Part shown: positions 31,550-42,800 of the stretch, in pieces | Layout of the letters: every line of letters starts with the position of its first letter | Numbering within the stretch: the first letter of the stretch is position 1 | Translations under genes and position numbers: made by a program | From: Gautieria morchelliformis | Taxonomy: Eukaryota > Basidiomycota > Agaricomycetes > Gomphales > Gomphaceae | Length of the DNA: 64,000 bases | Direction: 5' to 3' | NCBI GenBank assembly: GCA_015179125.1 | Contig: WHVA01000395.1 | Span: 1-64,000 of the forward strand | Notes under the pieces: model-generated | Seen by the model: the letters and a program-made list of their open reading frames with translations, nothing else | Databases searched by the model: none | What the model was told of the DNA's origin: nothing

Positions 31550-34500
31550 GAAATTTGAGATTTAGCCTGGTGCATATTCCTTGTGTTTGACATTTTCAGA
31601 GAGCAGTATATATGCTGTCACTTGTAACGCCACAGCGAGCACCAATCTCCGTACAGTTTAAAAGTGTGCTGTAGTCCAATTTCCGGTGCGCTTCGGACCC
31701 TTGGTGAAATTTAGAGGTACTTGAGACGTTAGAACTGGGATGAGTGATGTCCAGTGTGTGAGACACTTGCAAGAATTCCATATTATTTCTCGATGTAAAT
31801 AATCCTTTATCGAAGGGGTCGAGTCGTCTCTCCCTATCACCCTGAATCAAAATAGCACAAAATTACGGGTAGCATTGTAGATTCCATGCGAGGTCGGCCT
31901 CCACATGCCACAATAAAAAGGTCATCTTATCGTGAGTCATGCATCATAGCGAGAGCTTCGAGCCGAGTAGTAACTCATGCATTCACTGCAGTGATGGGTC
32001 GAGTTTGTTGTAGATGTTGCAGAGCTGCTCCCAAGCCGCATTCGGCTGCACGGATTGAGGGCCGCTTGCGATGCCTGCAGGAAGGATACGTGAGGCATGA
32101 TCTGGATCGCAATTGCAGCCCGTTCTCACCTGCCGGATCTTCAGCGAAAACGGCCGCAAGACCTGCCGCTACAAAAGCACCAATCAGTCAGTGGAGTCTT
32201 CAGCCAATGTCGGACGTACCCAAATGCCAGTCGATGTGACAGTGCACAAGCCAGGGCCCTGGAAGGAGAGATCATCAGAAGATACAAAGGCGCATAGCTC
32301 CACACGATTATTCTAACCCGGGTTGTCGGTCCTGAACCTGATGCGCACAGGGTTGTCTGTCGTCCCACCACTGGCGACCACATCCCGACGAGGGGGATCG
32401 ACGAAATTGGGTGCACCTCCAGATGCAGACTGAATAACGTCAAACGTGTGGCCACTAAGTGAAGCGTTAGAAGACGTCCACAATTAAAGACCGTAACGAA
32501 ACACTACGCACTGCAAATGGAAGGCGTGCCCAGCGCCACCTATGAACGAAACTTCGATGTTGGAATTTGGTTTCAGGACAAACGTATTCTCGTTTGGACC
32601 AAAATCAGAGCTAACATATCAGTGAGAAAGTGAACATCTGCTTCACAAATGGGGCGCACTCATTTCTCGCGCCATTCGCAAGGATCTTGAGTAGTGTTGG
32701 AATCGATGGTGACTTGTATGATGAATTGTTAATGATCTAAGCAGATTGTCAGATTTTGCTGGGGATATTAATTGATAGCTCATTCCTGACCCAAACATCA
32801 GCATTGGGAGCCGTAGTAGCGAAGGTGAAGTTGAAGATTTGGTCGGGTGCAGCGGAGCCGCCTGGTGGTCCAGGGTTCATAAGCGGCTACAGGAATATCA
32901 GTAATCAGACAAGATGATGTTGTACAAATGAAATGCCTTCAGATTGAACTCCTTGAAAACTACTGCTCCAGATGGGAGGCCGGCTGGTTGAGGGGCGGTG
33001 GGTTCGGCACTGGATGCCCCGTCGTAATGAAGGACAGCAAACGTGTCAGTGCCATTGACTATGAGCCACAATCCCAGAGAAAGTGTCAGAGACGGTGTGT
33101 GAGATTTACAGCCATCCCCTGAACTTACAGTTGGGATTTGAACTTGAGGTAGTCGCTCCAAGTATGGTCTGAGTTGCGCTGATCCCTAGGAAACGGTTTG
33201 GTAAGCCAAGGGCTACCGTCGCGGGTAGATGCTCACAGTAATTATCTACGGGTTGATTGGCAGTGACCTATTTACGCACAGTTGGATCGCCGTAGCGTTC
33301 TAGGAGAGTAGGTTATAATACTCACAACGACGCTATAGCGTTGTGCCGGGAGAAGAGGGATAATGTCCACCGTGTAGGGCTGATGAGCGACGCCTCAATA
33401 GAAGCGTGTTTCAACGTTCGTAATCAATATTTGATAAGTACCGTGAAAGACATACCATCAGCCTCAATAACAGTCATTGAATGACTCGCGATTGAAAAAT
33501 TGAAGAACCCTATGGAGCATCAGGACACCCATAGGCATGAGATCAAGACTGCCCTCACCTTCAGCAGACAAACTAATCAGACGGAAACGATACCGTTTTC
33601 CTCGTTTGACGTTAATCCTCGCCCGCTGGACAGTCGTCGGACCGCCTGAGTAACGTCCTGCGCCATTGATGAGGCCTGAATCAGGAACAGGCTCTGGGGC
33701 CCCGGCAAACCAGGCATCTAGAAAAGCGACATCAGGCAATGGTGTATGGAAGTTGACGCTCGTCATACTGGTTGTTCCCAGGGCGGCAGGGTGATACCAG
33801 TCAGCCAGAGTTATAACGCTACAATAGCAAACCCAATCAAAATGTTTCAGTCCGGATTGACAGCAATATTTACGTACGTTGATGCATCATCCACGTCATA
33901 CAGACTCTTTTGAGGATCATATGGGTCGTCTTTTTTCCATCAATAGAATCAGGCTCTGGGGCATGAAAAGGCGGCTTTAATTGACTCACATATGACAAGG
34001 GGCCCCCGGAGACCATCCACATATTGGGTACTCAAATGGCTGTGATACCTGTCGAAAGTAATTTAATAACCTCCAATGACAAGGCTGACGAAATGACGGC
34101 AGTCACCAAAAGGTTCCTGCTTGCTCTCCAAGAACAAGGGTATATGGGTAGGAATTACTACGTCAAGACGAGTCAAAATCAATTCATCGGCCAAGTGAAT
34201 CTGGGAGGACTTTGGAGCAATGGGACACTGAGTGACAAATGATGGGCCATCGTTGCTGATGCGCATATGAGCAAATGTTCGGGTTCGGGTGGTAAAAAAA
34301 AAAGTTTCCACTCACTGCGCGTTGCGAGGCTGGAACTGAGACAGATGGTCATTGGCCGTACATTCCATCGATGTTGAATCACTCACAATTCCGTGCCAGT
34401 GCTACATTTATATTGTCAATATAAATCCTCTAGGCTGAGTGATAAACTGGCGTACAATGCTAGTGCTTCGACGCATTGTTGGATCCGCGAGGTTGTTGTG

Positions 34501-35080
34501 TATGTTCACCGTTATTGAGTCGCCTTTGTTGGCCGTCAAGAGTGGCCCAGGAAACTGGCCATTGACGAGGGCAGCACTGCGGGTGAAACCGTCGGGAGAG
34601 ATGTTGGTCGCTGCGAGGGACCAATCTTGAACGACAGAGGCACCATGCACGGCAGCAACGACGGCGAGACTCAAAATTCCAGCTGTGGGAAGCCAGGTCA
34701 TGGAAAAGACGAAGAAATGGAGAAGAAGGTGGGCTGACCGCGAGGCTGACCGGAAGGGTTTTATCTTACTTGGCGCCATTGTTTGCGGATGTTCCATGGT
34801 TTAAGAAGCTGATGTCCAAGATTAATATATGAACTCAATTTTCCTGGAGCACGTTGAGCTGCTGCAGGGACAGACATCATTAGACTATACGACCTTCCGA
34901 TCTGTAACATAACCAAATAAACGGCTTGGTGTGAAATATAAAGCCTTCCAGTATATACATATGGCTTACCAGGGCAGCGTCCGTCCATTTGTGCGTATTG
35001 TTTTTCGTCCTCAGGGACTGCATCCACAAGAGGCGCTGATGATCTGCTTTTGGAGCGTCATCAAGCGGGCTTACTAACAG
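31550..35080 (-). repeat. Segmental duplication unit A (laccase gene plus flanks)
   Basis: Closely matches 36008-39565 over the full laccase gene and several hundred bases on each side. Left edge near GGAAATTTGAGATTTAGC, right edge near GAGCGTCATCAAGCGGGC. The offset is 4,476-4,478 bp. Small indels, mostly in introns and flanks, distinguish the copies. Confidence 0.85.
31983..34701 (-). CDS. Laccase (multicopper oxidase), copy A
   Basis: A secreted laccase built from about 20 exons, many very short. The signal peptide MTWLPTAGILSLAVVAAVHG is followed by VVQDWSLAATNISPDGFTR. Copper motifs are L1 HWHG (34388-34402), L2 WYHSHLSTQYVDG (34010-34050, split by an intron at W), L3 HAFHLHGH (split by an intron inside HLHG) and L4 HCHIDWHLAAGL near 32245. 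The residue ten after the L4 Cys is Leu, typical of medium-potential laccases. The C-terminus is WEQLCNIYNKLDPSLQ. All introns read as GT-AG except one after EFNLK, which fits only as GC-AG (AAG, then GCATTT). Every junction I checked keeps frame, so the gene looks intact. The product oxidises phenols with reduction of O2 to water. A GATAAAA box is about 60 nt upstream. Confidence 0.88.
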
Positions 35081-35807
35081 TTGCGGACAATCAAAGTCCC
35101 ACGGGCCACCAGTTTGATCTCTCATGATCGGAATCTTTTTTGGACAAACCGAGCTCAGAATTAGATTCAGCGGGTCGAAATACGTCGGAAAACATGTCTT
35201 ATAAATTTGTCCTATAGCTTTTGAAGGTGGCCAATTTTTTTGGACCAAAAATTTGAAAAATATGTATGCTAAGTTGGGTTCAGAACAGCATCTAGTGACA
35301 TAATTACTCTGTTTTACATAAACCTGCCATCGTTATTTTTGCTTCCTGAATATATTTTGGTACACTCGGTCGTTGAGTATATCGTTGTGCGCCCGGTGCA
35401 CGATATTTGGAATTTTGCATGCGCTCGGCGTCGATCACGTGACTTGGGTACGTCGAATAGCGGCGTGTTACATAAGTGCTCCGCGGCTGAGTCATCCTCT
35501 GGATTACTAACAAATCCCACTTGGTTTTTCCCAATTTTTGCGCAACAACTGTCAGCCTGAGCATAATTTGGCAAGTCTAATCATATTCATATCATTGTGA
35601 GCTTTCGATTACACATTTTTTCATATTTTTCCCCAATTCTTTCAGGGGTGGCCAAATTTTCAGCGTTGTCGGCCGAAAATTTTTTGATATAAGGTCATCA
35701 AGGTGTAATATACATGTTTTAGCGGTTTTTGACTATTCTGGAGGTTTGTGGCAGTGTGCGTATGTACATTCACATTAGCTAATTTAGCTGACTTTGATTG
35801 TCCGCAA
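35081..35807. mobile_element. 727-bp inverted-repeat element between the laccase copies
   Basis: TTGCGGACAATCAAAGTC at 35081-35098 reappears as its exact reverse complement at 35790-35807. No transposase frame lies inside, so it would be a non-autonomous DNA element. No clear target duplication is visible. The interior is AT-rich. Confidence 0.55.
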
Positions 35808-36007
35808 ATTTTGGCGAAATAAAGCATCCAAGAAACGCGCGCTTACTTATTGCATGTTCCACGTCGCTTTTCGCTCGACACCCGACCTGCAGTGTCTTTA
35901 TTAATTTTATTGCTCCAGGCTTCTGGATCCGTCGATTCCGTCGACGATCTATGTTAGCGGTGGAGACGAACACGGTCAGCTGAAGAGTATTCTCCAGGTT
36001 CGCCAGG

Positions 36008-39000
36008 CGGAAATTTGAGATTTAGCATAGTGCATATTCCTTATATTTGTTTGACATTTTCAGAGAGCAGTTAACATATGCTGCCACTTGTAGCACCACA
36101 GCGAGCACCATTCGCCGCACAATTTATAAGTGTGCTGTACTTATATAGTCCAATTTGCGGTGCGCTGACACTTGGTGAAAGTTGAGGTTGAGGCCTGAGG
36201 GACTTGAGGTGTTCGAAATAGGACGAGTGATGCCCAGTGTGTGAGACAACCAGACACCTGCAAGAATTTCATATTATTTCCCGCTGTAAATAATCCTTAT
36301 CGAACGGTCGTCTGCCCCATATCACCCTGAGTCATAATAGCAATAGCACAAAATTACGGGTAGTATTCTGGATGCGAGGTCGGCCTCTACATGCCACAAT
36401 AAAAAGGTCATCTTATCGTGAGTCATGCATCATAGCGAGAGCTTCGAACCGAATGCATTCACTGCAGTGATGGGTCAAGTTTGTTGTAGATGTTGCAGAG
36501 CTGCTCCCAAGCCGCATTCGGCCGCACGGATTGAGGGCCGCTTGCGATGCCTGCAGGAAGGGTACGTGAGGCATGATCTGGATCGCAAGTGCAGCCCGTG
36601 CTCACCTGCCGGATCTTCAGCGAAAACGGCCGCAAGACCTGCCGCTACAAAAGCACCAATCAGTCAGTGGAGTCTTCAGCCAATGTCGGACGTACCCAAA
36701 TGCCAGTCGACGTGACAGTGCACAAGCCAGGGCCCTGGAAGGAGAGATCATCAGAAGATACAATGGCGCACAGGTTCGAACGATTATTCTAACCCGGGTT
36801 GTCGGTCCTGAACCTGATGCGCACAGGGTTGTCCGTCGTCCCACCACTAGCCACCACGTCCCGACGAGGGGGATTGACATAATTGGGTGCACCTCCAGAT
36901 GCAGACTGAATAACGTCAAACGTGTGGCCACTAAGTGAAGCGTTAGACGTTCACGATTAAAGACCGTAATGAAACATGTTTCTACGCACTGCAAATGGAA
37001 GGCGTGAAAAAGGCCACCTATGAACGAAACTTCGATGTTGGAGTTTGGTTTCAGGACAAATGTATTCTCGTTTGTACCGAAATTAGAGCTAACATATCAG
37101 TGAGAAAGTGAACATCTGCTTCACAAATGGGGCGCACGCATTTCTCGCGCCATTCGCAAGGATCTTAAGTAGTGTTGGGACCGATGGTGACTTGTATGAT
37201 GAATTGTTAATGACCTAAGCAGATCCATTGTCAGATTGTGCTGGGGATGTTAATTAATATCTTATTCCTGACCCAAACATCAGCATTGAGAGTCGTATTA
37301 ACGAAGGTGAAGTTGAAGATTTGGTCGGGTGCAGCGGAGCCGCCTGGTGGTCCAGGGTTCACAAGTGGCTACAGGAATATCAGTAATCAGACAAGATGAT
37401 GTCGTGTAAATGAAATGCCTTCAGATTGAACTCCTCGAAAACGACTGCTCCAGATGGGAGGCCGGCTGGTTGAGGGGCGGTGGGTTCGGCACTGGATGCC
37501 CCGTCGTAATGAAGGACAGCAAACGTGTCAGTGCCATTGACTATGAGCCACAATCCCCCAGAGAAAGTGTCAGTGTCAGTGTGAAATTTACAGCCATCCC
37601 CTGAACTTACAGTTGGAATTTGCACTTTGGGTAGTCACTCCACGTATGGTCTGAGTTGCGCTGATCCCTAGGAAACGGTTTGGTAAGCCAAGGGCTACCG
37701 TCGCGGGTAGATGCTCACAGTAATTGTCTACGGTTTGATTGGCCGTGACCTATTTATGCGCAGTTGGATCGCGGTAGATTTCTAGGAAAGTAGGTTATGG
37801 TACTTACAACGACGCTATAGCGTTGTGCCGGGAGAAGAGGGATAATGTCCACCGTGTAGGGCTGATGAGCGACGCCTCAATAGAAGCGTGTTTCAACGTT
37901 CGTAATCAATATTTTATACCATGAAAGACATACCATCAGCCTCAATAACAGTCATTGAATGACTCGCGATTGAGAAATTAAAGAACCCTATGGAGCATCA
38001 GGACACCCATATACATGAGATCAGGACTGCCCTCACCTTCAGCAGACAAACTAATCAGACGGAAACGATACCGTTTTCCTCGTTTGACGTTAATCCTCGC
38101 CCGCTGGACAGTCGTCGGACCGCCTGAGTAACGTCCTGCGCCATTGATGAGGCCTGAATCAGGAACAGGCTCTGGGGCCCCGGCAAACCAGGCATCTAGA
38201 AAAGCGACATCAGGCAATGGTGTATGGAAGTTGACGCTCGTCATACTGGTTGTTCCCAGGGCGGCAGGGTGATACCAGTCAGCCAGGGTTATAACGCTAC
38301 AATAGCAAACCCAATCAAAATGTTTCAGTCCTGATCGACAACAATATTTACGTTGATGCATCATCCACGTCATACAGACTCTTTTGAGGATCATTTGGGT
38401 CGTCTTTTTTGCATTAACACAATCAGGCTCTGGGGCATGAAAAGGCGGCTTTAATTGACTCACATATGACAAGGGGCCCCCGGAGACCATCCACATACTG
38501 GGTACTCAAATGGCTGTGATACCTGTCGAAAGTAATTTAATAACCTCCAATGATAAGGCTGACGAAATGACGGAAGTCACCAAAAGGTTCCTGCTTGCTC
38601 TCCAAGGACAAGGGTATATGGGTAGGAATTACTACGTCAAGACGAGTCAAAATCAATTCATCGGCCAAGTGAATCTGGGAGTACTTTGGAGCAATGGGAC
38701 ACTGAGTGACAAATGATGGGCCATCGTTGCTGATGCGCATATGAGCAAATGTTCGGGTTCGGGTGGTAGAGAAAAAAGTTTCCACTCACTACGCGTTGCG
38801 AGGCTGGAACTGAGACAGATGGTCATTCATTGGCAGTACATGCCATCGATGTTGGATCACTCACAATTCCGTGCCAGTGCTACATTTATATTGTCAACCG
38901 AAATTCTCTAGGCTGAGTGATAAACTGGCGTACAATGCTAGTGCTTCGACGCATTGTTGGATCCGCGAGGTTGTTGTGTATGTTCACCGTTATTGAGTCG

Positions 39001-39565
39001 CCTTTGTTGGCCGTCAAGAGTGGCCCAGGAAACTGGCCATTGACGAGGGCAGCACTGCGGGTGAAACCGTCGGGAGAGATGTTGGTCGCTGCGAGGGACC
39101 AATCTTGAACGACAGAGGCACCATGCACGGCAGCAACGACGACGATACTCAAAATCACAGCTGTGGGAAGCCAGGTCATGGTAAAGATGAAGAAGGAGGC
39201 AAAGAAACGGAGAAGGAGGCAAGGAAGATGTGGCTGACCGCCAGGTTTTTATCCTACTGGGTGCCAGCCACCTGTTCCGGATGTTCCAGGGTTTATGAGG
39301 CTGCCAGTGATATGAAAGATTAATTTATGAACCCAACGTTCCTGGAGCACGCTGAGCTGCTGCAGGACACAAATCAATACATAGGACCTTTCAATCTGCA
39401 ACATAACCAATGAAGGAGCTTGGTGTGAAATATAAGGGATTCTAGTACATACAATTGGCTTACAAGGGCGGCGTCCGTCCATTTGTGCGTATTGATGTTG
39501 GTCCTCTGGAAACAGCCTGGATGCACACGAGGGCGCTGATGACCTGCTTCGAGCGGGCTTAGAAT
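36008..39565 (-). repeat. Segmental duplication unit B (laccase gene plus flanks)
   Basis: Counterpart of 31550-35080, sharing the 5' flank through TGTGCGTATTG, GGCGCTGATGA and GAGCGGGCTTA, and the 3' flank up to GGAAATTTGAGATTTAGC. The stretch 35808-36007 between the units is unique and holds no gene. Confidence 0.85.
36459..39179 (-). CDS. Laccase (multicopper oxidase), copy B
   Basis: Same exon-intron plan as copy A, including the GC-AG intron after EFNLK and the split WYHSH and HLHG codons. Starts MTWLPTAVILSIVVVAAVHG and ends DPSLQ at 36461-36459. All four copper motifs are present (HWHG, HSHLSTQYVDG, HAFHLHGH, HCHIDWHLAAGL). Differences from copy A include His to Tyr after RNA (YNDGPSF), GAG to LF before HAFHLHGH, and FVD to YVN in the L3-L4 segment. 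The donor after the DDAST codons has shifted slightly but remains usable. I see no disabling change, so both copies look functional. Some amino-acid changes sit near the substrate loops, which allows divergence in substrate preference. Confidence 0.87.
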
Positions 39566-39833
39566 TTGGAGAAATTACAATCATCAGCTTGGAGGCGAAT
39601 CTCACTTTCAAATTACCAATGATTCTGCCGCTTTTTCTTGCGGTCAGAACTGGAGGCCACTGGGTAGATTTCCAGCATAGCCCCCGCATTTGAAACTTTC
39701 ACTGCGTTTAGAGCGGTAAATCTCGGATCTGAATAGTCAACGCTGAATTAAATGAAAAATGTTATTTCATATTCCATTTCGCCGACATCCCCCTGCTACT
39801 AGTATCCTTGAAAAATTGCTTTTGTGTCGAACC
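39180..39833. other. Upstream flank of laccase B, no other gene
   Basis: Carries a GGATAAAAACC-type TATA box about 65 nt before the laccase ATG and the shared duplication flank to 39565. The Copia element inserts at 39834. Confidence 0.45.
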
Positions 39834-42800
39834 TGTTAGTAATCGGAACGATGACACTGCCGAGGCAGAGCCGGCACGCATTTAGCCGGAGGTTCGAGAT
39901 CGCTCTCGACCCCGGGTTGCTGGTGCGCCGGCATCGCATCGGCACAGCAGCTCGAAGGGATTGGTAATATAATGGACATTATAATTTGTATATAAAGGAA
40001 CGATCTACTTGAGATCAATGTAGAATATCAGATCATATTCACTCCTTCGTTCTACAGGTTATGGGCCCCGACCATAACTAAACTATTACACATCTAGCTT
40101 ACTCCAATCACACTCTATACTCCAACGACTCAATAACCGATCGACGATGTCGAGTAGCAACAACACGTACAAGATCGACCCCTTGAACGGGGATAACTAC
40201 GCGGCGTGGCGCCGGCGGCTCGAGTGGATACTCGATGACTCAGATCTGTGGGACGTGGCTATCGGCAGGGAGACGGAACCGAGACCGGCAGATGCCGACA
40301 ACGTCACTGCGACCGAACAGCAGGAGATCGACGATTGGAGAAGGAAGGACAAGAAGGCTAGAAAAGAAATTTGCCTCAGAGTTGCCGATGAACAACTAGT
40401 TTACATCAATCAGACGATGTCTGCGTTTGCTGTATGGACTAGTCTACAAGCAATATTCGAATCAAAGGGAGCAGTGGGGATTGTAAATCTCCGAAGAGAT
40501 TTCTTCCGGACGCTTGCCGAGGACGGCGCGAACATGGAGGAGCACGTACGCAAGCTCCGCGGCATTCAACAGGAATTGAATGCGCGGGGACATTACATCA
40601 GTGACACCGAGTTCTCGAACACGTTGCTGACGTCATTACCAGATTCTTGGTCGGCGTTTATTACGGCAGTAAACGCCAGTGGAGCCGGGACAACAGCTGA
40701 TATATTAATAGCTCGGGTCCTCGATGAGGATCGAGCACGGAAAGCTGGATCGGCACGGCAGACGGCGCTTAAGGCGCAACAACGTCACAGACCTAGGAAA
40801 GATGACTCAGGAGCAACAAAGGGAAAGTGCCGAAATTGCGGCAAGAAGGGTCATTACGTGAAGGACTGTTGGGCGAAAGGTGGCGGCAAGGAAGGCCAAG
40901 CACCGAAATGGTTCAAATCAGGGAACAAAGAAACAGTCAAACAAGCAGAAGAAAAAGACTTCGCATTTGTATCTAAGGAGGTAGCATACAGTGCTATATC
41001 CGCATCCGACTGGCTAGCCGATTCAGCGGCAACAACACATATAGCTCGAAGCCGAAATGATTTCGCTAGCTATGCCGAGGAACCATCGGAAATCGAAGGA
41101 ATTTCACCCGGCGCGGTACTACATACACAAGGCCGAGGCACTATATACATGGAATTCAAGATCGGCGCCAAGACGAACACGATCGAGCTACGTGACGTCA
41201 AGCATGCACCGGATGCGCCGAACAACCTTATCAGCGTAGGGCGTCTGACTGATAAGGGCAACACAGCCACTTTTTCAGGCACCGGCGTCGAATTCAAATC
41301 ACGCGCCGGAGTTACCTTTGCACAGGGACAGAAGCGCGGGCGGCTGTTCTGTATGAAGGCACGGGTCACTCGATCAGTCGAGGCACGGGACTTTGCCGCA
41401 GCGGCAAAGGGACGGTCATGGGATAAATGGCACAGGATACTAGGGCACGTCAACATAAACTCCATAAAATTGTTGAAATCTAACGACCTAGTTACTGGAC
41501 TCGAGATCGACGAGTCAAACGAGCCGAGCCAGTGCAAGGCATGCATACAAGGCAAACGGCATGTGGAGCCATTCCCCAAAAGAGCCGAGGACACTGTAGA
41601 ACAGGTCGGTGACCTGACAGTATCCGATGTATGGGGACCTGCCCAGACCGAGGGACCATCACGTGAAAAGTATTTTTATTCTTTTACGGACATCAAATCC
41701 AGGTACACGGTCATCTATTTTGGGAGCGCCAAAGATGAAGCGCTCAAACACTTCGAGACGTACAAGGCATTCCTCGAGACCCAAACAGGTCAGAAACTAA
41801 AGAGGTTTCGCTCAGATAATGGAGGGGAATATGTCAATAAGAATTTCAAGGAATTTTGTGCAAAATATGGCATTATCATGGAGACTACAGCTCCATACTC
41901 CCCAGCCCAGAATGGAATCGCCGAACGACTCAACCGAACCTTACTCGAGCACGCACGGGCAATGATATTTGCCAAGAACCTGCCTAAAATACTCTGGCCC
42001 GAGGCCGTGGCTTACGCGTGTTACATCAAAAACCGATCACCCACGCGAGCGCTTGGAGATGACGCAACGCCGTTCCAGGCACTATTCGGCAAGAAGCCGA
42101 ACATAGCACGTCTAGAGGAATTCGGGACAAATTGTTGGGTTATGGTGCCGGATCAACGACGAGCTAAACTTGATCCAAAGGCAGAAGAACACATCTTCGT
42201 CGGAGTAGCAGAACATGCAAAAGCATGGAGGTATTACAATAAAGCCTCAAAACATGTTCAAATTTCGAGAAATATCACATTCGACGAAAATGACAACCGA
42301 CTCTACCCTATCCCAGACAACGACGATGATGACACGGCACCGCTCGAGGGGGAGCACTCACCGCGCGAGCATGTGCCGGACCCGATCACATCTACCCCAC
42401 AGACGTCATCACCCCACACGACACCCGTTCCTGATCCACCTGAACAAGCGCCAGCTCCAGAGATCCGACGGAGCGCGCGTATCACTCAAAGGCCGGATTA
42501 CCGGAAACTGAATAATTCAGGACGCACCGAGCAGGTTTACATAACGAGAGAAATCGTCACTGAACCTGAGAATTACAGAGCGGCGGTATCACGTGATGAT
42601 GCGCCGATCTGGGAGAAAGCGATGGAAATTGAGATGGAACAACACAAAACGTTAAGAACATGGGAATTAACAGAACTACCACCCGGACGAATAGCTATCG
42701 GTTGCCGATGGGTATACGCCGTCAAAACGCAACCGGATGGACAATTTGATAAGGCTAAAGCAAGGGTCGTGGCTCAAGGATTCACACAGAGGCCAGGAAT

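Noticed and set aside
33990-34250. An apparent defect in both laccases between the first two copper motifs
   Set aside because: A GT-AG intron (ending GACGTAG) restores NNSYPYTLVLGEQAGTFW and joins directly to YHSHLSTQ, so the region is intact.
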